64,000 bases of DNA from Tateyamaria omphalii (GCF_019802125.1 NZ_JAHVHT010000002.1:620001-684000); one strand, 5' to 3'; shown: positions 8,210 to 17,635, counted from the first letter of the stretch. Program-made: numbers and translations. Notes: a model not told the origin generated them from the sequence alone.

Positions 8210-8419
8210 CTAGTCCCTGTTCCCGAGGCCCTTTGCCTCTGCTGTCAGCAGCGTCTCGACATGATCAGGGGATAAGATCATGGCGCGACCCAAAGAGTAG
8301 AAGCAACCCAACTCCCGCGCTTTTGAGCGGATCAATCGCGATGACAGAGGCATTCCACGCGATGACAGCAATTCCGCCCATTCTTCAGGCGTTTTTCCAT
8401 TCTTTACAGCTTCTAGCAT
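8210..8419 (-). CDS. Small HTH protein, counterpart of the one in element A
   Basis: A 69-aa protein (MLEAVKNGKTPEEWAELLSS...) with start at 8419 because AAGGAG lies 7 nt upstream; an open frame continues upstream without a better site. It aligns over its length with residues 18-70 of the protein at 5475 (KTPEEWAELL versus KPSEWVELM; CFYSLGRAMILSP versus AFYRLGRTMLITP). The family is unnamed to me. The context (integrase, XRE repressor) suggests a recombination directionality factor or a Cox/Cro-like control protein. Confidence 0.6.
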   Translation of the reverse strand: MLEAVKNGKTPEEWAELLSSRGMPLSSRLIRSKARELGCFYSLGRAMILSPDHVETLLTAEAKGLGNRD

Positions 8420-8501
8420 GAACGTGCTCCTTCGGTCTTGATGGCACTGTCTCATGAAAATTCAGACTGGCAAAGTCATTTGCGAACGCCTATGCTCAAA
8501 A

Positions 8502-8547
8502 GCGCAAATTCGTGCGCTCCATTCTTCAAAAGCGCACATACTTGCGC
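8502..8547. promoter_or_regulatory. Two GCGCA-N6-TGCGC operators between divergent genes
   Basis: Two 16-bp inverted repeats, GCGCAAATTCGTGCGC (8502-8517) and GCGCACATACTTGCGC (8532-8547), lie exactly 30 bp apart, each preceded by AAAA. They fill the space between the leftward integration genes and the rightward XRE gene, and the second ends just before the XRE ribosome-binding site. They are best explained as autoregulatory operators of the XRE protein. Confidence 0.65.
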
Positions 8548-8560
8548 AAAGGAGCCGCGA

Positions 8561-9142
8561 ATGCCGACTTTCAAGTTCTCTCCACGATCCAGGGAGGAAG
8601 AGGCCGAGATCGAACATGCCGAGTTCGAAGCTTACGAACAGGATGAGTTTAATCGAAGACTGAGCTATTTTCGAGCCGATGAGGGTTTGCTGCGAATCCG
8701 GCGTCGGTTCAAGAAGACCCAGGCTCAAATGGCAGACATCGCGTCGATTTCGAGGAGAGCCTATCAGTCCTACGAGCAAGGCAATAAAGATGCACCCTCA
8801 AGCGTCTTGTTTCGCATTGCCGCCCATTTCGAAGTTGACCTGCACGAACTCGTCACAGGTGCGCGCTCCCCAGTTACTGATGAAACGAAAGCGACATTGG
8901 CACACGATGCGATCAGAGTATGCACACTGCTCTTTGCGCATTTCAAAGACACGGACATGAGCCCTGATGAGATGCGACACATCTCCGCTCAAGTTCTGAA
9001 GTGGCAACATCCCGGAGAAAAAGCTGATTTACAGCTAATTGAAGGCGCGATCCGCGCAGTAACAGGCGACAAGTACGTAGCTGATGACGACAATTGGGCT
9101 TTCGATCCGGAAAACGCCACAGAACCACAAGAAAACCAATAA
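8561..9142 (+). CDS. XRE-family repressor-like regulator upstream of hsdM
   Basis: A 193-aa protein with an HTH at about residues 38-95 (RIRRRFKKTQAQMADIASIS, then RRAYQSYEQGNKDAP) and a C-terminal regulatory segment. Start at 8561 (MPTFKF) with AAAGGAG 6 nt upstream. It lies 26 nt before hsdM on the same strand and is divergent from the excisionase/integrase genes, so it can control both restriction-modification expression and excision. The SRRAYQSYE core is close to HRAYHSYEKG of the element A regulator. It resembles phage C1-type or restriction 'C' control proteins in position. Confidence 0.8.
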   Translation: MPTFKFSPRSREEEAEIEHAEFEAYEQDEFNRRLSYFRADEGLLRIRRRFKKTQAQMADIASISRRAYQSYEQGNKDAPSSVLFRIAAHFEVDLHELVTGARSPVTDETKATLAHDAIRVCTLLFAHFKDTDMSPDEMRHISAQVLKWQHPGEKADLQLIEGAIRAVTGDKYVADDDNWAFDPENATEPQENQ

Positions 9143-9168
9143 AATCATAAAACAGGACAGAATACCTA

Positions 9169-10743
9169 ATGCTTCCCAGCCACATCCGTTCTCAAGTTGA
9201 CCAAATCTGGAATGCCTTCTGGTCGGGGGGCGTTTCCAATCCGCTCTCGGTCATCGAACAGATCACCTATCTGCTTTTCATCAAGCGCCTTGACGAAATC
9301 CATACACGGGAGGAGGCCAAGGCAAATATGCTGGGCGAAGCGATGGAGCGGCGCATCTTCCCAGAAGGCACCTTCAAGTACAAAGTCAGCGACGATCCGA
9401 AGGACGAAGAGACCATCGACCGTCCCTACGATGACCTTCGGTGGCAGCGGCTGATCAATTTCGAAAACCGTGAAAAGATGAAGCTGATGGATCAGCACGT
9501 CTTCCCCTTCATGCGCTCCATGGCGGACGAAGGCTCTGCCTTTGCGACCCATATGAAGGACGCGCGGCTTGGGTTCTCTAACGCGGCCCTACTCGACAAG
9601 GTCATGCGTCTGCTCGATCAAATTCAGATGGACGACCGGGACACCAAGGGCGACGTATACGAGTATATGCTCGGCAAAATCGCCAGCGCCGGCCAGAACG
9701 GCCAGTTTCGCACGCCGCGCCATATCATCGAGCTGATGGTCCGCCTGATGGCTCCGACACCCAAGGACACCATTTGTGACCCGGCGGCGGGCACCTGCGG
9801 TTTCCTCGTGGTGGCGGGCGAGTACATGCGCGAAAAACATCCCGAAATGCTGCGCAACGCCGAGCAAAGCAAGCACTTCCATAACAACATGTTCCACGCC
9901 TTCGACTTTGACCCCACTATGCTACGGATTGGGTCGATGAACATGATGCTACACGGGGTCGAAAACGCTGATGTGTCTAACCGCGATGCCCTTGCCGAAG
10001 AACATGGGACAGACGCCGGAGCCTATTCTCTGATCCTGGCCAATCCGCCCTTTGCCGGGTCGCTCGACTACGACAGCACGGCGAAAGACCTGCAAAAGAT
10101 CGTCAAGACCAAGAAGACCGAACTCCTGTTCCTGGCCCTCTTTCTGCGCCTCATGCGCACGGGTGGGCGTGCCGCTGTAGTCGTGCCGGACGGGGTGCTC
10201 TTCGGCTCCTCCAAGGCGCACAAGGATATCCGCCGGATCATCGTCGAGGATCAGAAGCTCGACGCGATCATCAAGCTGCCCTCGGGCGTGTTCCGCCCCT
10301 ATGCCGGGGTATCCACCGCGATCATGATCTTCACCAAGACCGAAAGTGGCGGCACGGATAACGTCTGGTTCTATGACATGGAGGCGGATGGACTGAGCCT
10401 GGATGACAAGCGCACCGAGCTATTGTCGCCCGAAAAGCTGGGTCCAGTGCCCGCCAAGGCGCTGACCGAGGAGGAGCATGCCAAGAACAACCTTCCGGAC
10501 ATCCTGGCCCGTTGGGGCGCGTTCGAGACAGAGGCCGAACGTCCTCGCACCGCGCAAAGCTTCATGGTGCCGCTCTCGGATATTCAGGCCACGGGCACAT
10601 GGGACCTGTCACTCAACCGCTACAAGGAAGTGGCGCATGAGGAGGTGGAACATCAACCCCCGAAAGAGATCATCGCAGAACTGCGCGCGATTGAGGCCGA
10701 GATCGCCGAAGGGCTGGATCGGTTGGAGGGGATGCTGGGATGA
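9169..10743 (+). CDS. hsdM: Type I restriction-modification system, methyltransferase subunit HsdM
   Basis: A 524-aa N6-adenine methyltransferase subunit. The N-terminal HsdM domain (residues 8-150) is followed by the N6_Mtase domain with motif I DPAAGTCGF (204-212) and catalytic NPPF (292-295). With HsdS it forms the M2S methylase that protects host DNA; with HsdR it forms the nuclease. The stop overlaps the hsdS start (ATGA at 10740), so they are coupled. The ribosome-binding site is weak. Confidence 0.97.
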   Translation: MLPSHIRSQVDQIWNAFWSGGVSNPLSVIEQITYLLFIKRLDEIHTREEAKANMLGEAMERRIFPEGTFKYKVSDDPKDEETIDRPYDDLRWQRLINFENREKMKLMDQHVFPFMRSMADEGSAFATHMKDARLGFSNAALLDKVMRLLDQIQMDDRDTKGDVYEYMLGKIASAGQNGQFRTPRHIIELMVRLMAPTPKDTICDPAAGTCGFLVVAGEYMREKHPEMLRNAEQSKHFHNNMFHAFDFDPTMLRIGSMNMMLHGVENADVSNRDALAEEHGTDAGAYSLILANPPFAGSLDYDSTAKDLQKIVKTKKTELLFLALFLRLMRTGGRAAVVVPDGVLFGSSKAHKDIRRIIVEDQKLDAIIKLPSGVFRPYAGVSTAIMIFTKTESGGTDNVWFYDMEADGLSLDDKRTELLSPEKLGPVPAKALTEEEHAKNNLPDILARWGAFETEAERPRTAQSFMVPLSDIQATGTWDLSLNRYKEVAHEEVEHQPPKEIIAELRAIEAEIAEGLDRLEGMLG

Positions 10744-11897
10744 GCATGGTCCCAATTGGCGAGATCGCATCAGTTAAGGGAGGCGGCACGCCGTCCAAAC
10801 GAAATCCCGAATTCTACGAAGGCAACATTCCTTGGGTGACGCCAAAGGACATGAAAGTCTGGGAGATATCCGACTCCATCGACAAGATTACTCAAGAAGC
10901 CATCGACGGCAGTGCGACCAATCTAGTTCCTGAACGATCTGTTTTGCTCGTGAACCGGTCGGGAATTTTGAAGCATACGTTACCTGTGGGCATCACTCGT
11001 CGCGCAGTCGCAATTAATCAAGACCTTAAGGCCTTGGTCTGTTCTGAACAGGCGCATCCCGAATACGTCGCGCATATCGTCAAGGCAGCGGAGCCAATCG
11101 TGCTTAAGTGGGTGCGAGCCACCACCGCTGATAACTTCCCTATCGAAAGTCTGAAGGAGCTCAAAATCCCGTTTCCGTCGTTGGAGGAGCAGAGGCGGAT
11201 TGCGGGGATACTGGATCAGGCAGACGCGATCCGCCGCCTCCGCACCCGCGCCCTCGACAAACTCAACTCCCTCGGCCATGCGATCTTTCATGAGATGTTT
11301 GGGGACCCAGCCACCAACCCGATGAACTGGGATATAATGACTCTACCCGACCTTGGAAAACTTGATCGGGGAGTTAGTAAACACAGACCGCGAAACGATC
11401 CCGATCTTTTAGGTGGTGACTATCCACTGATACAGACCGGTGATGTCGCGCGAGCGGGAGACTATATTCAAAAACACTCCTCAACCTATTCCGATCTTGG
11501 ACTGGCTCAGAGCCGAATGTGGCCCAAAGGCACAGTATGCGTAACAATTGCGGCTAATATTGCAGACACTGCGATTTTGGACTTCGATGCGTGTTTTCCT
11601 GACAGTGTCGTAGGCTTCGACTCCAGCCATGAAGCAACGAACTTCTTCGTTCACCGATGGTTTGCGACCGTCAAAGGGCGACTTGAGAAAATTGCTCCTG
11701 CTGTCGCACAAAAAAACATTAATCTAGGAATTCTGAAGGGGCTTCCGATCATCAAACCGCCACGTGATTTGATTGAGGTCTATTTTGACAAAGAGCGGTC
11801 AATCACCGAGCAAGCCAAACATTTTTCTGCACAAGAGGAAGCCAGCACACAGCTCTTCGCTTCCTTACAGCATCGCGCCTTCAGGGGGGAGCTCTGA
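10740..11897 (+). CDS. hsdS: Type I restriction-modification system, specificity subunit HsdS
   Basis: A 385-aa subunit with two target-recognition domains, each followed by a conserved helical spacer. TRD1 is at about 1-150, the spacer with FPSLEEQRRIAGILDQADAI is at 150-185, TRD2 is at about 195-340, and the ending RAFRGEL is typical. It determines the bipartite DNA target of both methylation and restriction. The two recognition halves are dissimilar to each other, as expected for an asymmetric target. The next gene starts 2 nt after its stop. Confidence 0.95.
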   Translation: MSMVPIGEIASVKGGGTPSKRNPEFYEGNIPWVTPKDMKVWEISDSIDKITQEAIDGSATNLVPERSVLLVNRSGILKHTLPVGITRRAVAINQDLKALVCSEQAHPEYVAHIVKAAEPIVLKWVRATTADNFPIESLKELKIPFPSLEEQRRIAGILDQADAIRRLRTRALDKLNSLGHAIFHEMFGDPATNPMNWDIMTLPDLGKLDRGVSKHRPRNDPDLLGGDYPLIQTGDVARAGDYIQKHSSTYSDLGLAQSRMWPKGTVCVTIAANIADTAILDFDACFPDSVVGFDSSHEATNFFVHRWFATVKGRLEKIAPAVAQKNINLGILKGLPIIKPPRDLIEVYFDKERSITEQAKHFSAQEEASTQLFASLQHRAFRGEL

Positions 11898-11898
11898 G

Positions 11899-12729
11899 AT
11901 GAGGGGCGAGATCATCGGTGTCTGGTCCGAGATGTGGCGGCAGGTCTGGCGCAAGTTGGCAGATCATCGCGATGCGCCGGAAGACCTATTTTGCGAACTC
12001 TACCGCGAGCTCAACACGGCGCTGATCGCCCCCAAAGACCCGGCCACCGATCTCGCCGATATCGTCGACAACCCAGATCAGGCGCGTGTCGCCTTCCGCG
12101 ACACCAAAGCGAACGCGCTTCAAGGCGAGCTGGCTGCCGTCGAGTTCCTGGAACGTGCTCACACAGTCATTGAAGACTTCGGCAACGAGGCCCTGACCAA
12201 CAAGTACTTCCTTCTGATCCGCGACTTCCTGGACAAGTACAGCCTCCGCTACGACCTCCGCCGCCCTTTCAGCCTGCATCCAACCCTTCCCGGCGTCTTC
12301 GCCCGCCTGATGCGTGATCTGCGGCAGGTGACGTCACAAGACGCGGCGCTCAACGGCCTGATGCAGGATTTCGAGGAATGCGTCCGACAACTGAAGGGCA
12401 ACCATACACCGTTGAAGGTCAAGCAATGCATCGCTGCCCAGTTCAACCTGCTGGAGGCTTTGCTGAGGCAGCACCCCAATACAAATGGCAACACATTTGG
12501 TGCGATGTGCAACGAGACCGGCAACTGGCCTCACGAAGCGGTCAAAGAGTCCGCGCAGCGCATTTACCGCTTTGCCTCGGACTACCCCGGCATCCGCCAC
12601 GGCGGGACACCCGCCAACCGGCTCCGAGAGATCGACATGCGCGACATGGTTGCCATGACCGTCGTTCTCGCCGGTTTCACCCCGTATTTCAGTGATGCGT
12701 TGAACGCCGACACCATCTATTCAGATTGA
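11899..12729 (+). CDS. Abortive-infection-like protein (Abi C-terminal/HEPN-type) inside hsd operon
   Basis: A 276-aa protein with start at 11899, 2 nt after the hsdS stop. The last 90 residues carry the DYPGIRHGG signature seen in the Abi_C domain, a HEPN-related fold often acting as an RNase in phage defence. The N-terminal 180 residues are helical and unrecognised. It lies between hsdS and hsdR and is co-transcribed, so it may be a back-up effector that acts when restriction fails. That role is inference from position and domain. Confidence 0.65.
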   Translation: MRGEIIGVWSEMWRQVWRKLADHRDAPEDLFCELYRELNTALIAPKDPATDLADIVDNPDQARVAFRDTKANALQGELAAVEFLERAHTVIEDFGNEALTNKYFLLIRDFLDKYSLRYDLRRPFSLHPTLPGVFARLMRDLRQVTSQDAALNGLMQDFEECVRQLKGNHTPLKVKQCIAAQFNLLEALLRQHPNTNGNTFGAMCNETGNWPHEAVKESAQRIYRFASDYPGIRHGGTPANRLREIDMRDMVAMTVVLAGFTPYFSDALNADTIYSD

Positions 12730-12791
12730 TTTTGCCATGACCCAGTTCTGCCGCCTTTTGTTCCGCTCCAAGCCCTTAGAGGCAGTCTGAT

Positions 12792-13661
12792 ATGCGCGTA
12801 TTCTTCACTTACATCTACGGGCGCGGCGAAACCTACACTTTCGGCGGACGTGCCAACACTGGCTGGCCACTAACGTTCAGCAATGCCGCCGCCCGTTCGA
12901 TGGCCCGCAAAATCGTATCTGATGGGGATCTAGTGTTTGGCGTCATCAGCAGCAGTCCAGGACACGGTGCTGTTGTCTCGGAGAACCAGAAGGGACGCCT
13001 TGTATCAGTCTGGCAAGTTACGCGCCAGAGCGCCTTGCTGACAGACTATGACATCGAACTGTCCGACTATGACCTGCAATGGCCCTATGCGCTGCAGCCT
13101 ATCAGAACATGGGAGATATCGGACCCGCCCAAGTTCAAGGCGCTTGAGGGATATGATGCTGACACCCACACGCTGCGATCTGTAAGTTCAGTTGAATTTG
13201 TGAATGAGGCCTTGGCACAGAGCCTTTTGACGGTTTTCAGAGAGCAAGCGACCGAGGTCGCGCTCGCAAAGTTCAAGTACAATGCCATGCAGCAGCGGAA
13301 CGAGACGTTGCGCCAAAAGCATCCTGTTCGCATTGAAGGTTACACCGTCCCTCCGACTGATCGGGATGCCCTGAACTTCATTTACGTGGCAACTCTAGGG
13401 AAGGGCAGCAAGACCTTGAAAATTGGGCACTCCACCGACCCTGAAGACCGAGTGTCGTCATTCAACAAGTACCGGCTGAGTTCCGAACCTCAATGGCAGT
13501 TGGAAGTAAGCCAACCGTTTGGGTCGGTTCAGAATGCAGTGCGTGCTGAAGCCGCCCTGGGCGAGGTTTTCGAGGCTCATCGCACAGAAGCCAACAACAA
13601 TGAGGTGTATCTCGGTCTGAGTGCCACGGATGTCCTCGCAAAACTGGCAACCATGAAATGA
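12792..13661 (+). CDS. T5orf172/GIY-YIG-superfamily protein inside hsd operon
   Basis: A 289-aa protein. The C-terminal 100 residues (FIYVATLGKGSKTLKIGHST, then DPEDRVSSFNKYR) match the T5orf172/Mug113 branch of the GIY-YIG nuclease superfamily. The N-terminal 120 residues (GDLVFGVISSSPGHGAVVSE, then VSVWQVT) look like a PUA/EVE-like beta domain that might read modified bases. The stop overlaps the hsdR start (ATGA at 13658). A nuclease or accessory specificity role in the restriction system is plausible but not shown. Confidence 0.65.
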   Translation: MRVFFTYIYGRGETYTFGGRANTGWPLTFSNAAARSMARKIVSDGDLVFGVISSSPGHGAVVSENQKGRLVSVWQVTRQSALLTDYDIELSDYDLQWPYALQPIRTWEISDPPKFKALEGYDADTHTLRSVSSVEFVNEALAQSLLTVFREQATEVALAKFKYNAMQQRNETLRQKHPVRIEGYTVPPTDRDALNFIYVATLGKGSKTLKIGHSTDPEDRVSSFNKYRLSSEPQWQLEVSQPFGSVQNAVRAEAALGEVFEAHRTEANNNEVYLGLSATDVLAKLATMK

Positions 13662-16600
13662 CTCAATTTGCTTTCCTAAACTCTGATTTTCCTGATCTTC
13701 TTGCCCATGCAAAAAAGGCGGAAAGCTCGGCATTGTCCGACCCACGCGGGGCATGCTTTTGGGCGCGGCTCACATTGGAAACTGCGGTTAAATGGGTCTT
13801 TCGAAACGACCCTTCGATGCGCTCGCCATATCAGGACACCTTGGCCGCATTGATCGCTGAGCCCTCATTGGCGCAGCTCACCGGCCCGGCCATTGTCACG
13901 AAAGCGCGCTTCATCAAAGATCAAGGCAACCGCGCGGCCCACGACAGCGGGAAGCCGATCAAGCCTCAGGATGCTGCCGCCGTTGTGCGCGAGCTGTTCC
14001 ATGTCTGTTATTGGATCGCCCGGACCTATGCTAAGAGAACCAAGCCGGACCCGGCCTTGCAGTTCGATGCCTCGAAGCTCGAAAAAACCCTTACGATCAG
14101 CGCCAGCACCGTCGCACAAATCCAGGCGTTGAAAGAAAAGCACGATGCTGATGCCAAAGCGCTGAAGGACGCTGAAGCCGCTGCACTTGCGTCAGAGGAA
14201 GGGCGAAAGGCACTTGAAGCTGAGCTGGCCAAGGTGCGCGCAGAGATCAAAGAAACCCGCCAGGCCAACACGGCGGTTCAGGATGATCATGACTACAATG
14301 AAGCTGCGACACGAGATGCGTTCATTGATCTGCTTCTAAATGAAGCCGGTTGGCCGCTTGATCAGGATCGCGACCGCGAATTTCCGGTTTCGGGCATGCC
14401 CAATGACAAGGGCGAAGGCTTCGTCGATTACGTTCTTTGGGGCGACGACGCGAAGCCGCTCGCCCTGGTCGAGGCGAAACGGACCAAGAAAGACAGCCGG
14501 ACCGGCCAGCAGCAAGCTAAGCTCTATGCTGATTGCCTAGAGGCAATGTACGGCCGCAGGCCCGTGATCTTCACGACGAACGGCTACGAGCACTGGGTTT
14601 GGGACGACCAGATGTATCCACCGCGCCGTGTGTCGGGTTTCCTGAAAAAGGACGAGCTTGTCCTGCTGCATCAACGTCGCGGCACACGGAAGGCGCTCGA
14701 TGGTATCTCGGTTGATGAGGATATCGCCGGGCGGTTCTACCAGCAGCGTGCAATTCGCCGAGTGGGAGAGGCTTTCGAACAAGATAAACAGCGACATGCG
14801 TTGCTGGTTATGGCGACCGGCAGCGGAAAAACGCGAACAGTCATTGCCCTGATCGACCAGCTTATGCGGGCGAACTGGGTTCGCCGTGTGCTGTTCCTGG
14901 CAGACCGCGTTGCCCTGGTGAAACAGGCTCACAATGCCTTCAAGACGCATTTGCCAACGGCGGCGAGCGCGAACCTCCTTAAGAAGCACGACCCAGCTAA
15001 GAACGATCACAGCGGCGCACGCATCTTTCTTTCAACGTACCCTACGATGATGGGGCTGATTGACGAGGTCAAAGGGGGCGAAAAGCAGTTTGGGCCGGGG
15101 CACTTTGACTTAATCATAATCGATGAAGCGCACCGCTCTGTGTACCGGAAGTACCGCGCCATCTTTGACTATTTCGATGGGCTTTTGGTTGGCCTTACAG
15201 CGACGCCACGCGAAGAGATTGACCGCGATACATATTCCCTATTTGAGCTGGAGCGCGGAATACCCACCGACAGCTATGACTTGGAAGACGCTGTGAAGGA
15301 CGAGTATCTTGTCCCGCCAAAATCCATTTCAGTTCCCCTGAAGTTTCAGCGTGATGGCATCGACTACGACAGCCTTTCAGACGAAGAGAAGGCCGAATGG
15401 GACGCCATTGAGTGGGATGAAGAAGGCACTATCCCTGATCGGGTCGAGTCGGCTGACCTGAACCGCTGGCTGTTCAATAAAGACACTGTGGATAAGGCCC
15501 TGCAGCACCTGATGACCCACGGTATAAAGGTCGCAGGCGGCGACCGGCTCGGGAAGACGATCATCTTCGCGAAGAACAGTGACCATGCAAAGTTCATCGT
15601 TGAGCGCTTTGACGCCAACTACCCTCACTACAAAGGGCAATTTGCGCGCCTTATCGATTACAGCGTCACCTATGCTCAGTCCCTGATTGATGATTTTTCT
15701 GAGGCAGAGAAGGAACCGCATATCGCGGTGTCAGTGGACATGTTGGACACCGGCATTGATGTGCCCGAAGTCGTTAATCTGGTCTTCTTCAAGATTGTCC
15801 GATCGCGGACCAAGTTCTGGCAAATGGTTGGTCGCGGCACACGTACTTGCGAAGATCTCTTCGGTCCGGATCAGGACAAAGAAGAGTTCATTATTTTTGA
15901 TTTCTGCCAGAACTTGGAGTTCTTCAACGAGAACCCGCAGATCACGGATGGACCGGCTGCGCGACCGATTGGCGAGCGGTTGTTTGTATCGCGTGTCGAT
16001 TTGATCAACGCCTTGGAGGAAGCTGGCAACCAAAGCCTGTTAGCAGCCGACATCAAGGACCGTTTGCACCAAGAAGTTCTCGGCATGAACCTAGAGAACT
16101 TCATCGTTCGTCAAGCGCGCCGACCCGTCGAACGGTTTCAAAGCGCCGAAGCCTGGGACACTTTGGACCTTGATGCACGTCTGGCTCTGGTTGAGGAGGT
16201 TGCGGGCCTTCCTTCAGCTTTTGAGGATGGCGGTCTTGCCGCAAAGCAGTTCGATCTGCTCGTGCTCAATGCCCAGCTGCTTCTGCTTCGTGGTGACGCC
16301 GCCTTTGCAAATCTGCAAAGACGGATCGTGTCGTTTGCGTTCGCGTTGGAAAGCCTTTCAAATGTTCCGGCGGTAGCCCAAGAGCTTGAGCTCGTATTGG
16401 CGATTCAAACCGGTGAGTTTTGGCAGGATGTCACTGTTGAAATCCTAGAAGACGTCCGGCGACGCCTCCGCAACTTAGCTGAGCTAATTCAGCCCAAGGA
16501 ACGAAAGAACGTTATCACGGATTTTGAAGACAGCATCGGCAGCTCAACCACCATCGACCTGCCCGAAGTGGGAAGCGGCGTGGACAAGGTGCGTTTCAAG

Positions 16601-17050
16601 ACCAAGACACGAAAGTTCATCGAAGCCCATTCTGACCATATCGCTCTCCAGAAAATTCGGCGCGGCGAGCAACTGACGCCCGCCGATCTTGATGAGCTTG
16701 AACGTATGCTGATTGATGAAGGCATAGCCGACCACGAAGCGCTAGAAGAACTCCAAGACCAAGGCGGACTCGGGGTGTTTCTACGGTCGCTGACTGGACT
16801 TGACCGAGCGGCGGCGAAATCTGTGTTCAGCGATTTCGCCGCAGCAAACCAGCTCTCAGCTAACCAAACGGAGTTCATTGATATGATCATCAACAGCCTT
16901 TGCGAAAACGGTGTTGTGGACCCCAAATCCTTCTACGAGAGCCCGTTTACTGACCTTGATGACATGGGGATCATGGGTGTCTTTAGTGAAACGCAATCGG
17001 CCGAGATTATCCGGCTGGTCAGAGAAACCAACCAAACCGCCGCCGCTTAA
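13658..17050 (+). CDS. hsdR: Type I restriction enzyme, restriction subunit HsdR
   Basis: An 1130-aa motor/nuclease subunit that translocates and cuts unmethylated DNA. In order: an N-terminal DUF4145/HEPN-like domain (about 1-125, with NRAAHDSGK at 91-99), a coiled coil (150-205), a PD-ExK nuclease (Asp257 and Glu272-Ala-Lys274), a helicase with Walker A ATGSGKT (386-392), DEAH (489-492), GLTATPRE and the late VGRGTRT motif, and a C-terminal EcoEI-type domain binding the methylase. Length and order match the EcoEI-type HsdR. It is last in the operon 8561-17050. Confidence 0.96.
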   Translation: MTQFAFLNSDFPDLLAHAKKAESSALSDPRGACFWARLTLETAVKWVFRNDPSMRSPYQDTLAALIAEPSLAQLTGPAIVTKARFIKDQGNRAAHDSGKPIKPQDAAAVVRELFHVCYWIARTYAKRTKPDPALQFDASKLEKTLTISASTVAQIQALKEKHDADAKALKDAEAAALASEEGRKALEAELAKVRAEIKETRQANTAVQDDHDYNEAATRDAFIDLLLNEAGWPLDQDRDREFPVSGMPNDKGEGFVDYVLWGDDAKPLALVEAKRTKKDSRTGQQQAKLYADCLEAMYGRRPVIFTTNGYEHWVWDDQMYPPRRVSGFLKKDELVLLHQRRGTRKALDGISVDEDIAGRFYQQRAIRRVGEAFEQDKQRHALLVMATGSGKTRTVIALIDQLMRANWVRRVLFLADRVALVKQAHNAFKTHLPTAASANLLKKHDPAKNDHSGARIFLSTYPTMMGLIDEVKGGEKQFGPGHFDLIIIDEAHRSVYRKYRAIFDYFDGLLVGLTATPREEIDRDTYSLFELERGIPTDSYDLEDAVKDEYLVPPKSISVPLKFQRDGIDYDSLSDEEKAEWDAIEWDEEGTIPDRVESADLNRWLFNKDTVDKALQHLMTHGIKVAGGDRLGKTIIFAKNSDHAKFIVERFDANYPHYKGQFARLIDYSVTYAQSLIDDFSEAEKEPHIAVSVDMLDTGIDVPEVVNLVFFKIVRSRTKFWQMVGRGTRTCEDLFGPDQDKEEFIIFDFCQNLEFFNENPQITDGPAARPIGERLFVSRVDLINALEEAGNQSLLAADIKDRLHQEVLGMNLENFIVRQARRPVERFQSAEAWDTLDLDARLALVEEVAGLPSAFEDGGLAAKQFDLLVLNAQLLLLRGDAAFANLQRRIVSFAFALESLSNVPAVAQELELVLAIQTGEFWQDVTVEILEDVRRRLRNLAELIQPKERKNVITDFEDSIGSSTTIDLPEVGSGVDKVRFKTKTRKFIEAHSDHIALQKIRRGEQLTPADLDELERMLIDEGIADHEALEELQDQGGLGVFLRSLTGLDRAAAKSVFSDFAAANQLSANQTEFIDMIINSLCENGVVDPKSFYESPFTDLDDMGIMGVFSETQSAEIIRLVRETNQTAAA

Positions 17051-17071
17051 CATAGCCGTGAAATTCGTCGC

Positions 17072-17635
17072 TCAAATAAGCTCGGCATCATGCTCCACGT
17101 CGTCCCAATGCTTATTGACGGGCAATGTCTTTGCACGCTGCTGAATGTCTCGGATAGCCACCGGGACATAACCCCAAACATCCACCCCAACGTTCACCGC
17201 ATTTCGGCTACCCATCCACTGTTCATGCACGTGGCCGAACAATTGAAGTGAACCTTTGCGGGCCTTGTGCCAGGTGATCATTGGATAGTGGCAAAGGACG
17301 GAAGGGGGACCCGCGCCATCGGCAACCTCTGTCAAATGCGTGACTGAGGTCCAAGGCAAAGCCTGGGTGGCCTCTCCGTCATGATTGCCGACGACAAGGT
17401 GCTTCTCCGCACCCGGCAGCCGGGAAAACAGGTTCGACAACCACTTGCGATCCTTGGCCTTCGGCCCAAACGCAAAGTCTCCAACGATCCAAAGCGCGTC
17501 TTTCGGACCAACCTTTGAGGCCAGGTTTTCGAGAAATACAGCATCCATGTGGCTTGCGGACTCAAATGGGCGTGCACAGTGCTTGATGATGTTGTCATGG
17601 CCGAAATGCGTGTCGGCCGTGTACCAATGCTTCAT
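17072..17635 (-). CDS. Metallophosphoesterase
   Basis: A 187-aa calcineurin-like phosphoesterase. Metal-binding motifs are visible: DTHFGHDN near the N-terminus, GDF, GNHDG, the single His of LCHYPM and GHVH toward the end. Start at 17635 (MKHWYTADTHFGH) matches how the family begins; a TTG at 17692 would add 19 residues. It is convergent with hsdR, 22 nt apart. Small phosphoesterases of this kind are frequent on mobile elements and often hydrolyse nucleotides or nucleic acid ends. The substrate is unknown. Confidence 0.8.
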   Translation of the reverse strand: MKHWYTADTHFGHDNIIKHCARPFESASHMDAVFLENLASKVGPKDALWIVGDFAFGPKAKDRKWLSNLFSRLPGAEKHLVVGNHDGEATQALPWTSVTHLTEVADGAGPPSVLCHYPMITWHKARKGSLQLFGHVHEQWMGSRNAVNVGVDVWGYVPVAIRDIQQRAKTLPVNKHWDDVEHDAELI

